Shown here: positions 31,564 to 42,194 of the stretch, one piece after another
Numbering within the stretch: position 1 is the stretch's first letter
How the letters are laid out: each line of letters begins with the position of its first letter
Assembly (NCBI RefSeq): GCF_907165205.1
Contig: NC_058191.1
Location: forward strand, 19,734,064-19,798,063
DNA from: Coccinella septempunctata
Lineage: Eukaryota > Arthropoda > Insecta > Coleoptera > Coccinellidae
Direction: 5' to 3'
Length of the DNA stretch: 64,000 nucleotides
Translations under genes and position numbers: made by a program
Notes under the pieces: generated by a model
What the model was told of the DNA's origin: nothing
The model's input: only the letters and a program-made list of their open reading frames with translations
The model's database searches: none

Positions 31564-32863
31564 GGAAGAAATTAACTTACGATGAAATAGTGAGCTTAAT
31601 TTCACGACTCTATCTACCCCTAGAAATAATGACCTTACTTTCGCGCGCGCCACTGATATACTCGTGACCAGTTTACAATTACAACTCGATCAAGTACTTA
31701 TCTTCTCTATGGTTGGAATGGTAGTTCCAATGCGCACGCAGAAACGTCAGCGTCAGTCATTTCGGCGCAGGTCTCCGCCATCTTGTCAAAGAATTTTGTT
31801 CAGCGTTCCGTGCGTGGATGTTCAATTATTATAGTGGAAAATCTTCTTTCTCCATGTGGAAATCCATCTTTATCGCTGGTCGGAAACGTGTCATGTTTCA
31901 TCCCTCCGGTGAGTACCTAATTTAACTGTGTTTGGCGGGTGTTTGAATTCCATCGTGGTTTTGTAGGTTACCCAGGAATCGTGGGAGCTGCAACAGGTGG
32001 AAAGCCTCCGACAGCTCGACGTGGGGGCTCAATGGACTGGTGTGACCCGGCTGTACGGACGTTGAGACTTTCGGATCCGGTATGAGACTTGCAGGTGGGT
32101 AATTTCTAACAATAAACTCTCCAATCTTCATCGTTCCTCGTGGTCAACTTTTCTTCTTGGAACGGTTTTCCTCTGTACTCTGTTTTCAGGTAGACGGTGT
32201 TTTCTTCAGGTAAACAGTGTTAAATTGACGGTACAGTAATTTCGATTCGGTTCAGGACAGATATTGGTTAGATCTATTGGATTAGTAGACGGATATACTC
32301 AGTTGTAATGTGAAACAGTATCCTTTATTGGTATTCCTTACATAAATAACAGATTTTTCGGACAGTTTTAACAGGTTTGATTTATAATTGCATGTTGAAC
32401 GGATGAAAATCTGTAGATACGGTATTTCGGTCAACGGTGGTGCATGTACAGAATTTGAACGGAATTGTTACGGTGTAATCGGTTATAATTATGCTGAATA
32501 ACATGCTTCATATTTACGAGATTTCTCCTTGCAGGTGGCCTTGGTTTCTTGGACAGGAACGGAGGGCTAATTCCCTACTGGTTGACAGGCGGAACTCGTC
32601 CAACTTCTTCCGGGGTGGTTCTATCCGCTGATTCTTGGAGACAGACTGTCTGGATGCACTGGTGATGTCACACTGGACGGCAGCCTCTCTTTGACGGTGA
32701 TTAGAATGACAAGGATAGTTTCTAGTCAGTGTACCTACAGTTATTCGGATCAACAGGTAAACAGAAAATAATAATATAGTCGGTAACGGAAAAAAATAAC
32801 GGATTTCCTCCTTGTAGAGGTTATTTCTAAAGAACGGTTAACGGATCATGACAATAATATATA
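31564..32863 (-). other. Long 3' region of young gypsy without env
   Basis: 1.3 kb lie between the pol stop and the polypurine tract. Only short ORFs occur (32753-32514, 79 codons; 32131-31922, 69 codons), with no signal peptide, membrane segment or known domain. No env gene is supported. It may hold regulatory sequence. Confidence 0.6.
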
Positions 32864-35800
32864 CTATGCATGAAATGGTTTTAAATCTTTAATGTGTATG
32901 TTAGTGATTTTTCTACCCTCTGTATCTTTCAGGTCATAGACGACAGGTGAAACAACTTTAACAACGGTAAACGGTCCGGAAAACTTCGGAGCCAACTTGG
33001 CGGCGAAACTGTCAACGGCAGAGGATAAAGGACGGTCCCGGCGTAGAACTTTATCTCCCACATGGTATCGGATTTCTCTTCGTCGAAGATTGTAGTGGTG
33101 AGCCTGTTGCTGCAAAGCACGGTACAGTTTAGTACGGACGAACTCATAAGCCTCCTGGAGATGTTTGATCTGTTGAGTACGGTAAGTCATGTCTCTATTT
33201 TCTTCTTCTGTACGGTTGGATTCTCCGTTCATTTCGTTATTGTGGGGGTTTGTCGAATAAATCGCCCTCGGGACTTCTAGTTCCCTTCCATAATTCAAAA
33301 ATGCCGGTGTGAATCCAGTAGACTCCTGTTTAGCGGTGTTGATGGCAAACGTTAACTCTCCTATCTTTTCATCCCAGGTTCGTTGATCGGCTTCACAAAA
33401 CTGTGCTATCATAGTCTTCAGGGTACGGTTAGCTCTTTCTACAGGGTTGCACTGAGGGGTATACGGTGGTGTGAAACGGTGAGCGATGTTCAGCTCTCGG
33501 AGACTGTTCTTGAATAGCCTGCTGTCGAATTGTACTCCATTGTCGGATATTACTAGTTTTGGGCAACCGTATTTCAGGATGACTTGTTCGTAGAGGGCCG
33601 AATAAACAGTTTTGGCGGTAGCTTTCCGCAACGGACGACACTCTACCCACTTTGTGAACCGGTCTTGCATTACCACGATGTAGGAGTTTCCCTTTTTTGA
33701 CCGTGGCAATGGTCCAACTATGTCCGTGGATACTTCTTTGAACGGCGCATCCGCCATTCGGTGTGGTTGCATCTTACCAGGGGTTTTCTGTTGCGAAACT
33801 TTGTACTTTTGGCACGATGTGCAGTTCCTCACGTATTTCGCAATGTCTCTAAACATCCCTGGCCAGTAATAATTTCTGGCTATCCGTGCAATCGTCTTAG
33901 CAATCCCCATGTGACCTGCTAGTTCTGAGTCGTGGTTTTCCTGCAGTACTTCTGTTCGCTGTTCGGATGGTACACAGAGTTTCCAGGGTTGGCCGGTTCC
34001 ATCTTCTGTGAAGTCGGATGAGTCCCAGAAATGTCGCAACAGTTTTCCATTTTCAATGGCGTAGTCAGGAAAATTTGCTGGGTCTTTTGCCACCTCCTGT
34101 AACTTCTTTTTGTACCATTTGCACTGGGTTGTTTCTATTTCGGCCAGGTATACGGAATCTAGGGACGGCAACGGGTTTCGGGACAGGCTGTCGGCTACTT
34201 TGTTCATCGATCCTTTACGGTACTGGACTTCGAAGTCGAATTGCTGAAGGAAAACGGCCCATCGAGCAATTCTTCCGGACGGTGACTTGATGGAGTTAAG
34301 CCATTTCAGACTCATGTGATCGGAAATTACTGTGAAATGGAATCCTTCTAGGTACGGTCGCAGTTTCTCTATGGAAAATACTATGGCGAGACATTCCTTT
34401 TCTGACACGGAGTAATTTTTCTCTGCGGGGTTTAGTGTTCGGCTCACATAGGCGATTACTCTCTCCTCTCCATCGATCACTTGGGTTAGGGCACCTCCAA
34501 GGCCCATGTCACTGGCGTCAGTTTGCAGAACGAACGGTTGGGTGAAGTCTGGACAAGCCAGTATCGGAGATTCTGTGAGTTTTTGTTTCAGAAGCTCGAA
34601 GGCCTTCTGCTGGTCTTCTCCCCATTTCCAACGGTGTTTCTTCTGCAGCAGTCGAGTCAATGGAGAAACTAAATCGGAGAAGTTCTCTATGAAACGACGG
34701 TACCAGCTGGCAACTCCAAGAAATCGACGCAGTTCTCGGACGGTTTTCGGTATTGGCAAAGACACTATCGAAGAAACTTTGTCGGGATCGGTACAGATGC
34801 CATCGGAGGTGACGACATGTCCAAGGTATTTTAGGGATTTTCGCACAAAGTCACACTTGTCGGGGTTGAGACGAAGATTAGCTTCTCTCAACCGTCGGAA
34901 TACTTCTCTCAAGTTCTCCAGGTGCTCCTCGAAAGTTTCCCCCAGGACAACTATATCGTCCAGGTAAGCGAACGCTTCCGGTTCCATTTCTGGGCCAATG
35001 ACGGTGTCTAGGAATCTCTGGAAGGTGGCTGGGCTTGCATGCAAACCGAACGGCATCACGGTGAATTGGAACAGACCTCTTCGGGGGACGGTAAATGCAG
35101 TAATCGGACGGCTCTCCTTTGCTAATGGTATCTGCCAGTATCCTTGTTTCAGGTCCAGTGTGGAGATGTACTTCGCTTTTCGGAGTTTATCCAGAATCCC
35201 AGAAATGTACGGCAACGGGTATGCATCTTTCACAGACACTTGGTTAACAGCACGGAAGTCGATGCAGAAACGGTACATTCCGTCTTTCTTCTTGACCAAT
35301 ACAACAGGTGAACTCCACGGTGACTTGGAGGGTTCAATCACTCCCTCAGCCAACATACGGTCCACTTCCTGATTGAAGATCTCCTGCATTTTCGGATTTA
35401 GGGGTCGGTACCGTTGTTTGATCGGTTCGGTGCCCGGTTTCAGTTTGATCTTGTGTTCAATCAGGTCGGTTGTACCATACAGGTCTTCGAACTTCTTTAA
35501 TTCCTCGGTCAGAAATGCCTCCAGCTCTCGTTTCTGAGACTCTGTTAGTTCCAACAGGTGTTCTTCGGCGGTGTGAACTTCTGCGGTGGTTTCGACGGGA
35601 GTCATCGGTTTCGAGATCAGTCGGCCTTCCAGGAAGCACTCGGCGGTACTGAGATTTACGGAAAACTTGAAAGTCGACAGAACATCCATCCCCAGAATAA
35701 TGTCTACCGGTAAGCTTGGTACCAGTAAGAATTTCAAATCAGGCAGTGTGTAATCGGAAATTTGCACGGTGGTGGTGTACAGTTTCGGCGTGACGGTGGT

Positions 35801-36166
35801 TTTTCCGTTCGCTATTACTGCAAAACTGTTGTGCATTGTTTGTCCTGTGATTCCTTTACTTTCTCACTGATCGGATACGGCCTGACTGCAAAAACTCCTG
35901 GTCGCTCCTGTATCTATCAGTGCTCGGAAGTGTTCGCCGGCTATTTTGACCTCTATTAACGGTCGGTTATCATTACAGGTGGTCGGTGTCAGTGGAGTCA
36001 AGATTCCGGGAGATGTGGTCGACTCCGTCTCCAATCTCCCCTTCAGTTTTCCGAACACGGGCAGTCCCGTGATAGAATGTTCTCCCTCTGACATCGAGAA
36101 CAGAAGATTTTCGGTGGCCTGCGACATTCTCGACGCATGTGGCCATACCCACCACATCGGAAACAC
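32864..36166 (-). pseudogene. Young gypsy protease-RT-RNase H-integrase polyprotein, one in-frame TGA
   Basis: The frame overlaps the end of gag in the -1 register (open from at least 36166). It holds the protease active site LIDTGATRSF (about 35900), then TGA at 35864-35866, then a 990-codon uninterrupted ORF (35836-32864). In that ORF: the protease tail (VDIILGMDVL), RT with DGMYRFCIDFRAVNQ and YLDD (about residue 289), RNase H (LQTDASDMGLGGAL), the integrase HHCC domain (CTSCQKYK), core Asp (VSTDIVGPLP), second Asp (VISDNGVQF), Glu in NPVERANRTLK, and a GPF/Y module near the end. Apart from the TGA it appears intact. Long LTRs and the Lys-type PBS recall Osvaldo/Ulysses-type elements (tentative). 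Confidence 0.92.
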
Positions 36167-37923
36167 TGTGTCTGGAAGGATACTCTCCTCCCTGATGATG
36201 ATTGGGTCCGGTCAGCGTGGTTATTTTCGGCTCGACGACGGGGTGGCGGTGTTGAATTTCCGGATCTACCTTCGGACCTGTCTCCAGAAGTTGGACGGTG
36301 TGATTCCTGTTGTTGGCCTATTGATTCTCTGGACCTGGGTGGCCTTGGACGGCTTTCCCCCGGCGGAGAAAGTCGTGTCTGGTTGGCTGGTGTCGGCGGG
36401 ATTGATTTCCTATGATCAGTTGTTTGTACCTGTTCTCCGGTATCCACAGAAAAGCTCGCCTGATATCGGTTCAGTTGGCGGGGAGTGTACGTTAGGTGAG
36501 GTTCCTCCACGAAACCTGGTTTTGAGGGTGGCCTGGTGTACTGGCTCATCTGCCACTGGACCAGTTCAAAAACTTTTCCCTTACGGAGAAGTTCATCATA
36601 CGTCTTGGTCTCCTGGAAAGCCAAGGCCTGTTGTAAGGGCGGGATCAACCTCTGTCGGATGAGTCGGATCTGCTCCACTTCGGATGGTTTGGTATAGGTG
36701 AGTTTCTGGAATAAGTTCTGCATCCGGGTAACATACAGAAGCAGCTTTTCTTCAGGACCTTGTGTTCGTCTTTTTATTTCCTCCAACAGATTCTCCTCAT
36801 AGTTAACAGGTAGAAACGCTTCTTTCAGTTGGTTGCTGAAATCTTCCCAGTCATCGAAAGTACCTCTCCTGGGAATAAACCAATCCCTTGCATCCTTTCG
36901 TAGTAATTCATAAACTGATTCAAAAACTTGTTCCAGGGACACTTTACGGGATTCAGCCAGCCTCTCCACTTCCTCAAGAAATCCGGTCACACTTCCAGTG
37001 CCATCAAAGGAAATGTTCCACTTGTGTACAGGGACAGTCGGTATTGTTGATCGGGGCTCCGGTTCTGATCTGGCAGGTGTTGTGATGACTGGTCGGTCAG
37101 GATTTATCCAAGGTGCAGGTAAGTGTGGAAAAGACACCCGTCGTGTAGAATTAATCCATCTACCCTGTGTCGGACCGTCAGGTGTTGTTGTCCCACAGTC
37201 CTGTGACTGTGTGAGAGGTATCGCTGGTAACTGTCGCAGTAATGCTCTACATGTCTGTCTTGTCTCATTCATGACCTCTTCTAGTGTTGAATTCCTTACA
37301 GGTGTGCCAGTATGTGAGACATTGGCTACTACAGGAGGATCGACACCATCTCCCAAGTCGATAAGCGATGGCTCTCGGAGCCCTGAAATCCTCTCCGGTT
37401 GGATCGGTGACACTCCAGGTGAACTGGGCACCTCCACATCTAAGAGAGACTTCTGATGTCGGTTAGATGTCTGCAGCTGTTCACGATTGCTCTTTTTACG
37501 TAGCTCCTCTAGTGTTTCCAACGCCTTAGCTGTAGTTGCCTTCATTTGTCCAACTAGTTGTAACTGTGTTGTGTCTGCAGTAACAATAAAGTCCAGCCTT
37601 CCTTGTATGTGTATTAATCGGGTGTAAATTCGCGAAAATTCGTTAGCCGCATTCTCATGATTGAAGTTCTGAAGGGATTCCACTAAGTCGGTGAGTTTAT
37701 TTTGACAAATCTCAATCTCCGAGGCGGGATTCAATGACGTTGGGGGTAATAGAGGTTCATTAGACTGAAGTACTTGTCGTAGTAGACTCCGTTTAGTCAT
37801 CACAGTACCCGGTATCGATTGTCCTCTCAGTTGTAATTCGTATGTAAGTTCATCACTGAGTAACCGGTTTACATCCATGTTCGACATATTATTTTCAACT
37901 AAGTCCGATTCAGAACGCACCAA
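36043..37923 (-). CDS. Young gypsy Gag, 626 aa, intact
   Basis: A single open frame starts at the ATG at 37923. The N-terminal half is coiled-coil-like (residues about 50-150). A retrotransposon gag core follows (WNISFDGTGSVTGFLEEVERL, about residues 280-300; IRLIRQRLIPPLQQAL). Next comes an Arg/Pro/Ser-rich linker, then a C-terminal zinc knuckle CFRCGGYGHMRREC and a second Cys/His-type cluster (CSRCQRENILSRDC). Gag forms the particle and binds RNA. The pro-pol frame overlaps its end by at least 120 nt in the -1 register, so Pol would need -1 frameshifting. No canonical slippery heptamer was identified with confidence. The ORF lies within the errantivirus gag but on the opposite strand. Confidence 0.92.
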   Translation of the reverse strand: MVRSESDLVENNMSNMDVNRLLSDELTYELQLRGQSIPGTVMTKRSLLRQVLQSNEPLLPPTSLNPASEIEICQNKLTDLVESLQNFNHENAANEFSRIYTRLIHIQGRLDFIVTADTTQLQLVGQMKATTAKALETLEELRKKSNREQLQTSNRHQKSLLDVEVPSSPGVSPIQPERISGLREPSLIDLGDGVDPPVVANVSHTGTPVRNSTLEEVMNETRQTCRALLRQLPAIPLTQSQDCGTTTPDGPTQGRWINSTRRVSFPHLPAPWINPDRPVITTPARSEPEPRSTIPTVPVHKWNISFDGTGSVTGFLEEVERLAESRKVSLEQVFESVYELLRKDARDWFIPRRGTFDDWEDFSNQLKEAFLPVNYEENLLEEIKRRTQGPEEKLLLYVTRMQNLFQKLTYTKPSEVEQIRLIRQRLIPPLQQALAFQETKTYDELLRKGKVFELVQWQMSQYTRPPSKPGFVEEPHLTYTPRQLNRYQASFSVDTGEQVQTTDHRKSIPPTPANQTRLSPPGESRPRPPRSRESIGQQQESHRPTSGDRSEGRSGNSTPPPRRRAENNHADRTQSSSGRRVSFQTQCFRCGGYGHMRRECRRPPKIFCSRCQRENILSRDCPCSEN

Positions 37924-38926
37924 TCTTTCACACTCGGTATGTCTTTCACAATCTGTTTAAGTTCTAAGTCCAACCCGATAAGTTAATCGTTGGCTAACTT
38001 ACTCACTCAAGCTCGAAGTGGGTATCGGTGTAACCCCAAAAAAAAATAAAGTCTAAGTCCCGGTGTATCAAAAAAAAAAAAAATCTAAGTTCAAGTCCCG
38101 GCGCACTAAAATAATTTAAGTCCCGATGTATCACACTAAAAATTTTACAAGTGCAACGTTACTCGAAAAAAATGTCAATCAGTCCCACTAAAGTCCGAAA
38201 ATATTCGCGAAATACCGCACACACTCGCAAGTCGTTTCGTATAGTCCGGAAAATTTCCCGAAATTCGAATCGCACCAGAACGCACAGGTTAAATTTCCAA
38301 ACAGTTTTTCAAGTTCAATAGTCAGAAAATAAATCACAATAATCGAATTTCAGTTTTCAGAAAAAATCAGAAATAATTGGTAAGTTTCAACAGTACAGGT
38401 CAAAAGAAAATAAAAGCAGGTAGACAAGTTATCAATAGGGTAATAGGTGATTCATTATTAAACTGATAGGTAAATCAAACCTATTAAATTTTACCAATTG
38501 TGACAATAAATTTTCAATGTTTCAAAGTCCGGAAATTCACTCACCTTCAATACGAAATTAAAACAGTTCAATTCAATAAATCAGAAATAATAAGAAATTG
38601 GAAATAATTTTCACTGATATTAAGGTGCAACAACAGTTCAGTTTTCAATAACTCAATATAAGTAATCGGCAAAAAGGAATAATTAAATAATTTCCAATAG
38701 GTTTCAACAATAGGAAAATTTTCAGAATATAGTCCAATTCAATTCACAGTATAACAGTTCAATACAGGGTGGCAGGTAATAAAACACAGATCAAGTTTAT
38801 TTTTCACAGTTCTCGGTTCAAGAAATAGTTACTCACTGTTCTTAGGTTTTACTCACTGTTTCGGGAATTCACTTACTGTCCGGTTAATGTTTCTCACCTC
38901 TGTTGTTTCCTACTGGATTTTGCACA
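37924..38926 (-). other. Young gypsy 5' leader
   Basis: One kb of untranslated leader between PBS and gag, with short A-runs and imperfect repeats of AAGTCCCGGTGTATCA near 38050-38130. No gene. Confidence 0.7.
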
Positions 38927-38944
38927 GTCCCTGCTCGGGCGCCA
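38927..38944 (-). other. Young gypsy primer-binding site, tRNA-Lys type
   Basis: The minus strand reads TGGCGCCCGAGCAGGGAC, three bases inside the 5' LTR. This differs at one position from the well-known tRNA-Lys3 binding site. A lysine tRNA primer is therefore likely. Confidence 0.85.
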
Positions 38945-38947
38945 TTT

Positions 38948-40508
38948 TGTAACGTGCGTTTCTCGGAGAAGCCTTAATCTCGAGCGCCAGCTATTCTTTT
39001 CAATAGGAAGAATAGCAAACCTACCAGGGTAGCTGCTAGCCAGAGACAGAGCTCGGTGTTGTCTAGGGTAGTAGCGACAACGAAGAAGTCAAAATCGAAC
39101 TATGTAAAAGTTTATTCACAACTTCGGAAACTAATTATATGTACAAGGGAGATATGTGTGATATAAAATATGAGTGATTCTATCAGTGAAAATACATTCG
39201 GGAAATCTTATCCGGTCACGAGCACTTTATGAAATTTGTACCGGGTGTAGTGAAAAATTAACGGTTCAATAAAAATGCGCCAACCAGAACTGACGAATGC
39301 TAAGGACTTGCTATACGGTATCGGTGTGTAGTTGTATTTCTCCGGGAATGAAACACAATAAGGACGGGTCTGTTCGAGACTTTTATTCGCTGCCCCAAGG
39401 GTTTTAGCACACCATGATTGACAGCGAAGAAAATGTCTATTTTTAACGCAACTACGGGATTTCACTGACTACGTGCGGTATCTCTTATTCTCTGCCCCAA
39501 GGGTTATAGCACGCCATGATTGACAGGAAAGAAGAGATTTCGGATTTAACACTTATGACGCGGAACGCGGACAGGGGGGTTGACGGAACTTTCCCTTCAG
39601 TACCCCAAGGGCTAGGGCGGACCTGTTCGAGACTTTTATTCGCTACCCCAAGGGTTGTAGCACACCATGATTGACAGCGAAGAAAATGTCTATTTTTAAC
39701 GCAACTACGGGATCTCACTGACTACGTGCGGTATCTCTTATTCTCTGCCCCAAGGGTTATAGCACACCATGATTGACAGAAAAGAAGAGATTTCGGATTT
39801 AACACTTATGACGCGGACAGGGTAAAGAACGAAAAAATACAACAGGAAACGATACAGTACAGCAGTGTCAAAGTTAAAGAAGTAACGGCGTAGGTCTAAC
39901 AAAGAAACTGAACAGTACAGACGGGGACCTACCTCCTTTGTTTCAAGCACTCGAAACTCAAAGGATTTAAAAGAAAAAAAACTAAAAAAATTAACTCTAA
40001 GCACTGATGCAAATATCACAAAATGATTATCTTCAACGGCGAAAGTAGTACGGAAAATCAACTGAATTTATAACAGAAGTTAGAAACCACGTTAGAAAGC
40101 GAAATGTACTCAAGCGAAAGGAAAGCACTGAAGTAAAATTCAAAAGTCATCCGAAGAACTGAAGTAACAGTCGAAAAGTCAAGTGACCGTCGCGGGGGGA
40201 AAATTTGCTTTTATAGGCATATCCCCTCTCACGGTAAAAATCTGAAAATTCCAGAATGCGACAAGACTGAAAAACGTCGTCAGCTCCGGTTTATCGCATA
40301 TCAACAGATGAAAAACGTCGAAATCTTCAGCGGCATGTAAGAAAAACAACGTGAAATACAGATAAGCGGTTTTTTACATTTACTCTGCCTGTCGGAATGA
40401 ACGTACGGAATATTCGAGAATTAAAATATTTTCAAAGACGGAAATTTAAAACGAAAAAATGCACTAAGATGAACTCCAATTTTCCTCAGAAAACTGGGGT
40501 TCATTACA
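38948..40508 (-). repeat. 5' LTR of young gypsy element
   Basis: 1,561 bp, partner of 29983-31550. Its right-hand end TTCATTACA is followed by the ATTC target duplication and then errantivirus gag sequence. Confidence 0.95.
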
Positions 40509-40512
40509 ATTC

Positions 40513-40657
40513 ATACTACGATGATTATTCTAACATGTCCAATTACGGTTCAAGCGATCAGTATGAAGTTACGCCGCAGTTCTGTTACGATAATCAATAC
40601 TCTGATTTACCTGATGAAAATTTTCAGTCTCTATCAACCCACCAGGATCAAACCTAA
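40513..40657 (+). pseudogene. Errantivirus Gag, last part
   Basis: Gag resumes after the insert in the same frame with a Tyr/Asp/Ser-rich tail and ends at TAA (40655-40657). Together with 28997-29982 it makes a gag of about 376 codons. Confidence 0.85.
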
Positions 40658-41266
40658 TCAACATTACAAATATTAATAATTCTGCTCTACCCTTCATAAA
40701 AATCCCAAAAGTCGGTTTGAAATTTATGATTGATACTGGAAGCTCAAAAACCCTAATCAGCCCCCGAACTGTTGAAAAATTCTATCAAAAATTCATCAGA
40801 TATTCTCCCTTCAAAATAAAAACAGCTCACAAAATTACATATCATGAATACATTGCGCATATACCACTCCCAAAAATTTTCAAAACTAAAGAATACTTCG
40901 ATTTCCACATTTTTGAGTTTAATGAAGAGTATGACGGATTAATTGGAATGGATTTACTGACCCATTTAGGTGCTAATATCGATCTTAAAAAAAATGTGCT
41001 TTACACAAAAAATGGACCTATTCCTTTATATTTCAAAAATAACTCTTACTCATACGCCCTACCACCTAGATCTCAAAAAGTTATAAAAGTACCCATAAAT
41101 TCAATCGAAGTCAATCAAGGTATTGTAGAGTATGTGAAATTGAAGGAAGGTATCGAAATTCCACAATGTTTAATTAAAATAGAAAATAACGAAGCTTACC
41201 TGACAATAACGAATAGTAATGAGACGGAAGAACAAATTACGATAAATCCACTCGAAATCATCGAAA
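40658..41266 (+). pseudogene. Errantivirus protease (start of pol)
   Basis: The pol frame is -1 relative to gag and is already open before the gag stop. It contains FMIDTGSSKTLIS (aspartic protease active site, about 40723-40760) and YDGLIGMDLLTHLGA, the protease flap/C-terminal signature. It is interrupted at TTAA (41267-41270) by a piggyBac derivative. Confidence 0.88.
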
Positions 41267-41270
41267 TTAA

Positions 41271-42190
41271 CCTTCCGGCGGGCGCGGTGTCGTAAAATTT
41301 ACGACAAATTTACTCTTTCGCTATCCCTACTCTAACGACTTAGTTGCAAGAACCGACCTGTTAGCTATTCTACAGTCAGTGTGTCTCCAACCTACAGCCG
41401 TAGCGGGTGGTCTTATAAGTTATTGTTATTAGTTGATATTTGAAAGTTTCCATTGAGCGTAAAGTTTACGACACGCGCCTTAAAGTGTAAGTATACTAAA
41501 TAAACTACTTTTTTTCATTTTTTTCTCATTTATATTATTTCTAAATATATTTTTTTTCTTTAGACGTGTTCCATTATGTCTCGTAAGCCTCTCACACAAA
41601 AGGAGCTTGAAAAAATTGTGCATGATATGTTCGAAGAACCTGAGGCAAATGATGAGGACTATTTTCCTTCAAGTGATAGCGAGTTTTCGGAAGAAGAAAT
41701 TGAGCAACAAGCTGAAGAAAGTGTTACAGAACAAGAAAATACTTCAGACGAATCAGAAGAAGGGGAAACAAATGAAGAATTTTTTATTGGCAAAAATAAA
41801 ACTACACAATGGCGAAAGACAACATACCGTGCAAAAACAAAAACCAAAAGTATAAACGTAGTAGCACAACGAAGTGGTTTGACTCAAAGAGCTCATGGTA
41901 TTGAAAATGAACTAAATGCGTTTTCTCAAATTATCGATATGTCTATGATTGACAATGTTTTGAGGTACACAAATATGTATATCGATCGGCTAAGAGTTGA
42001 CCATCAATATTTAAAGTTTTTGTTTAGAAAATCCAAATAAATTTTTTTCAAATACTGTCATTTATCATTTTTCATAGCCTTACAAAAATTCCTCAACAAT
42101 TTATATAAAAAAAACATTATTTATATGGTGACGTAAAATTTACGACACGCGAATGCTCAAGTTACAAAAAAGGGCGCGCCCGCCGGAAGG
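41271..42190 (+). mobile_element. Non-autonomous piggyBac element
   Basis: Termini CCTTCCGGCGGGCGCG and its exact complement are flanked by TTAA on both sides (41267-41270, 42191-42194), the piggyBac target. Subterminal copies of GTAAAATTTACGAC (palindromic core) occur near 41292, a variant near 41460, and near 42124. It carries a 154-codon ORF from a piggyBac transposase N-terminus, but no catalytic domain. Inserted in the errantivirus pol. Confidence 0.95.
41576..42040 (+). CDS. piggyBac transposase N-terminal fragment, complete short ORF
   Basis: The ATG at 41576 is preceded by a plausible 5'-UTR intron (GTAAGT donor at 41487, TTCTTTAG acceptor ending 41563). The protein starts with a Lys/Glu-rich helix, then a strongly acidic segment (residues about 25-65: SDSEFSEEEIEQQAEES), as in piggyBac N-termini. 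Next is a basic stretch, then ELNAFSQIIDMSMIDNVLRYTNMYI, matching the start of the DDE_Tnp_1_7 domain. It stops after a novel 15-residue end; the DDD catalytic core is deleted. There are no stops or frameshifts in the frame. It cannot catalyse transposition; a regulatory role is only speculation. Confidence 0.8.
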   Translation: MSRKPLTQKELEKIVHDMFEEPEANDEDYFPSSDSEFSEEEIEQQAEESVTEQENTSDESEEGETNEEFFIGKNKTTQWRKTTYRAKTKTKSINVVAQRSGLTQRAHGIENELNAFSQIIDMSMIDNVLRYTNMYIDRLRVDHQYLKFLFRKSK

Positions 42191-42194
42191 TTAA

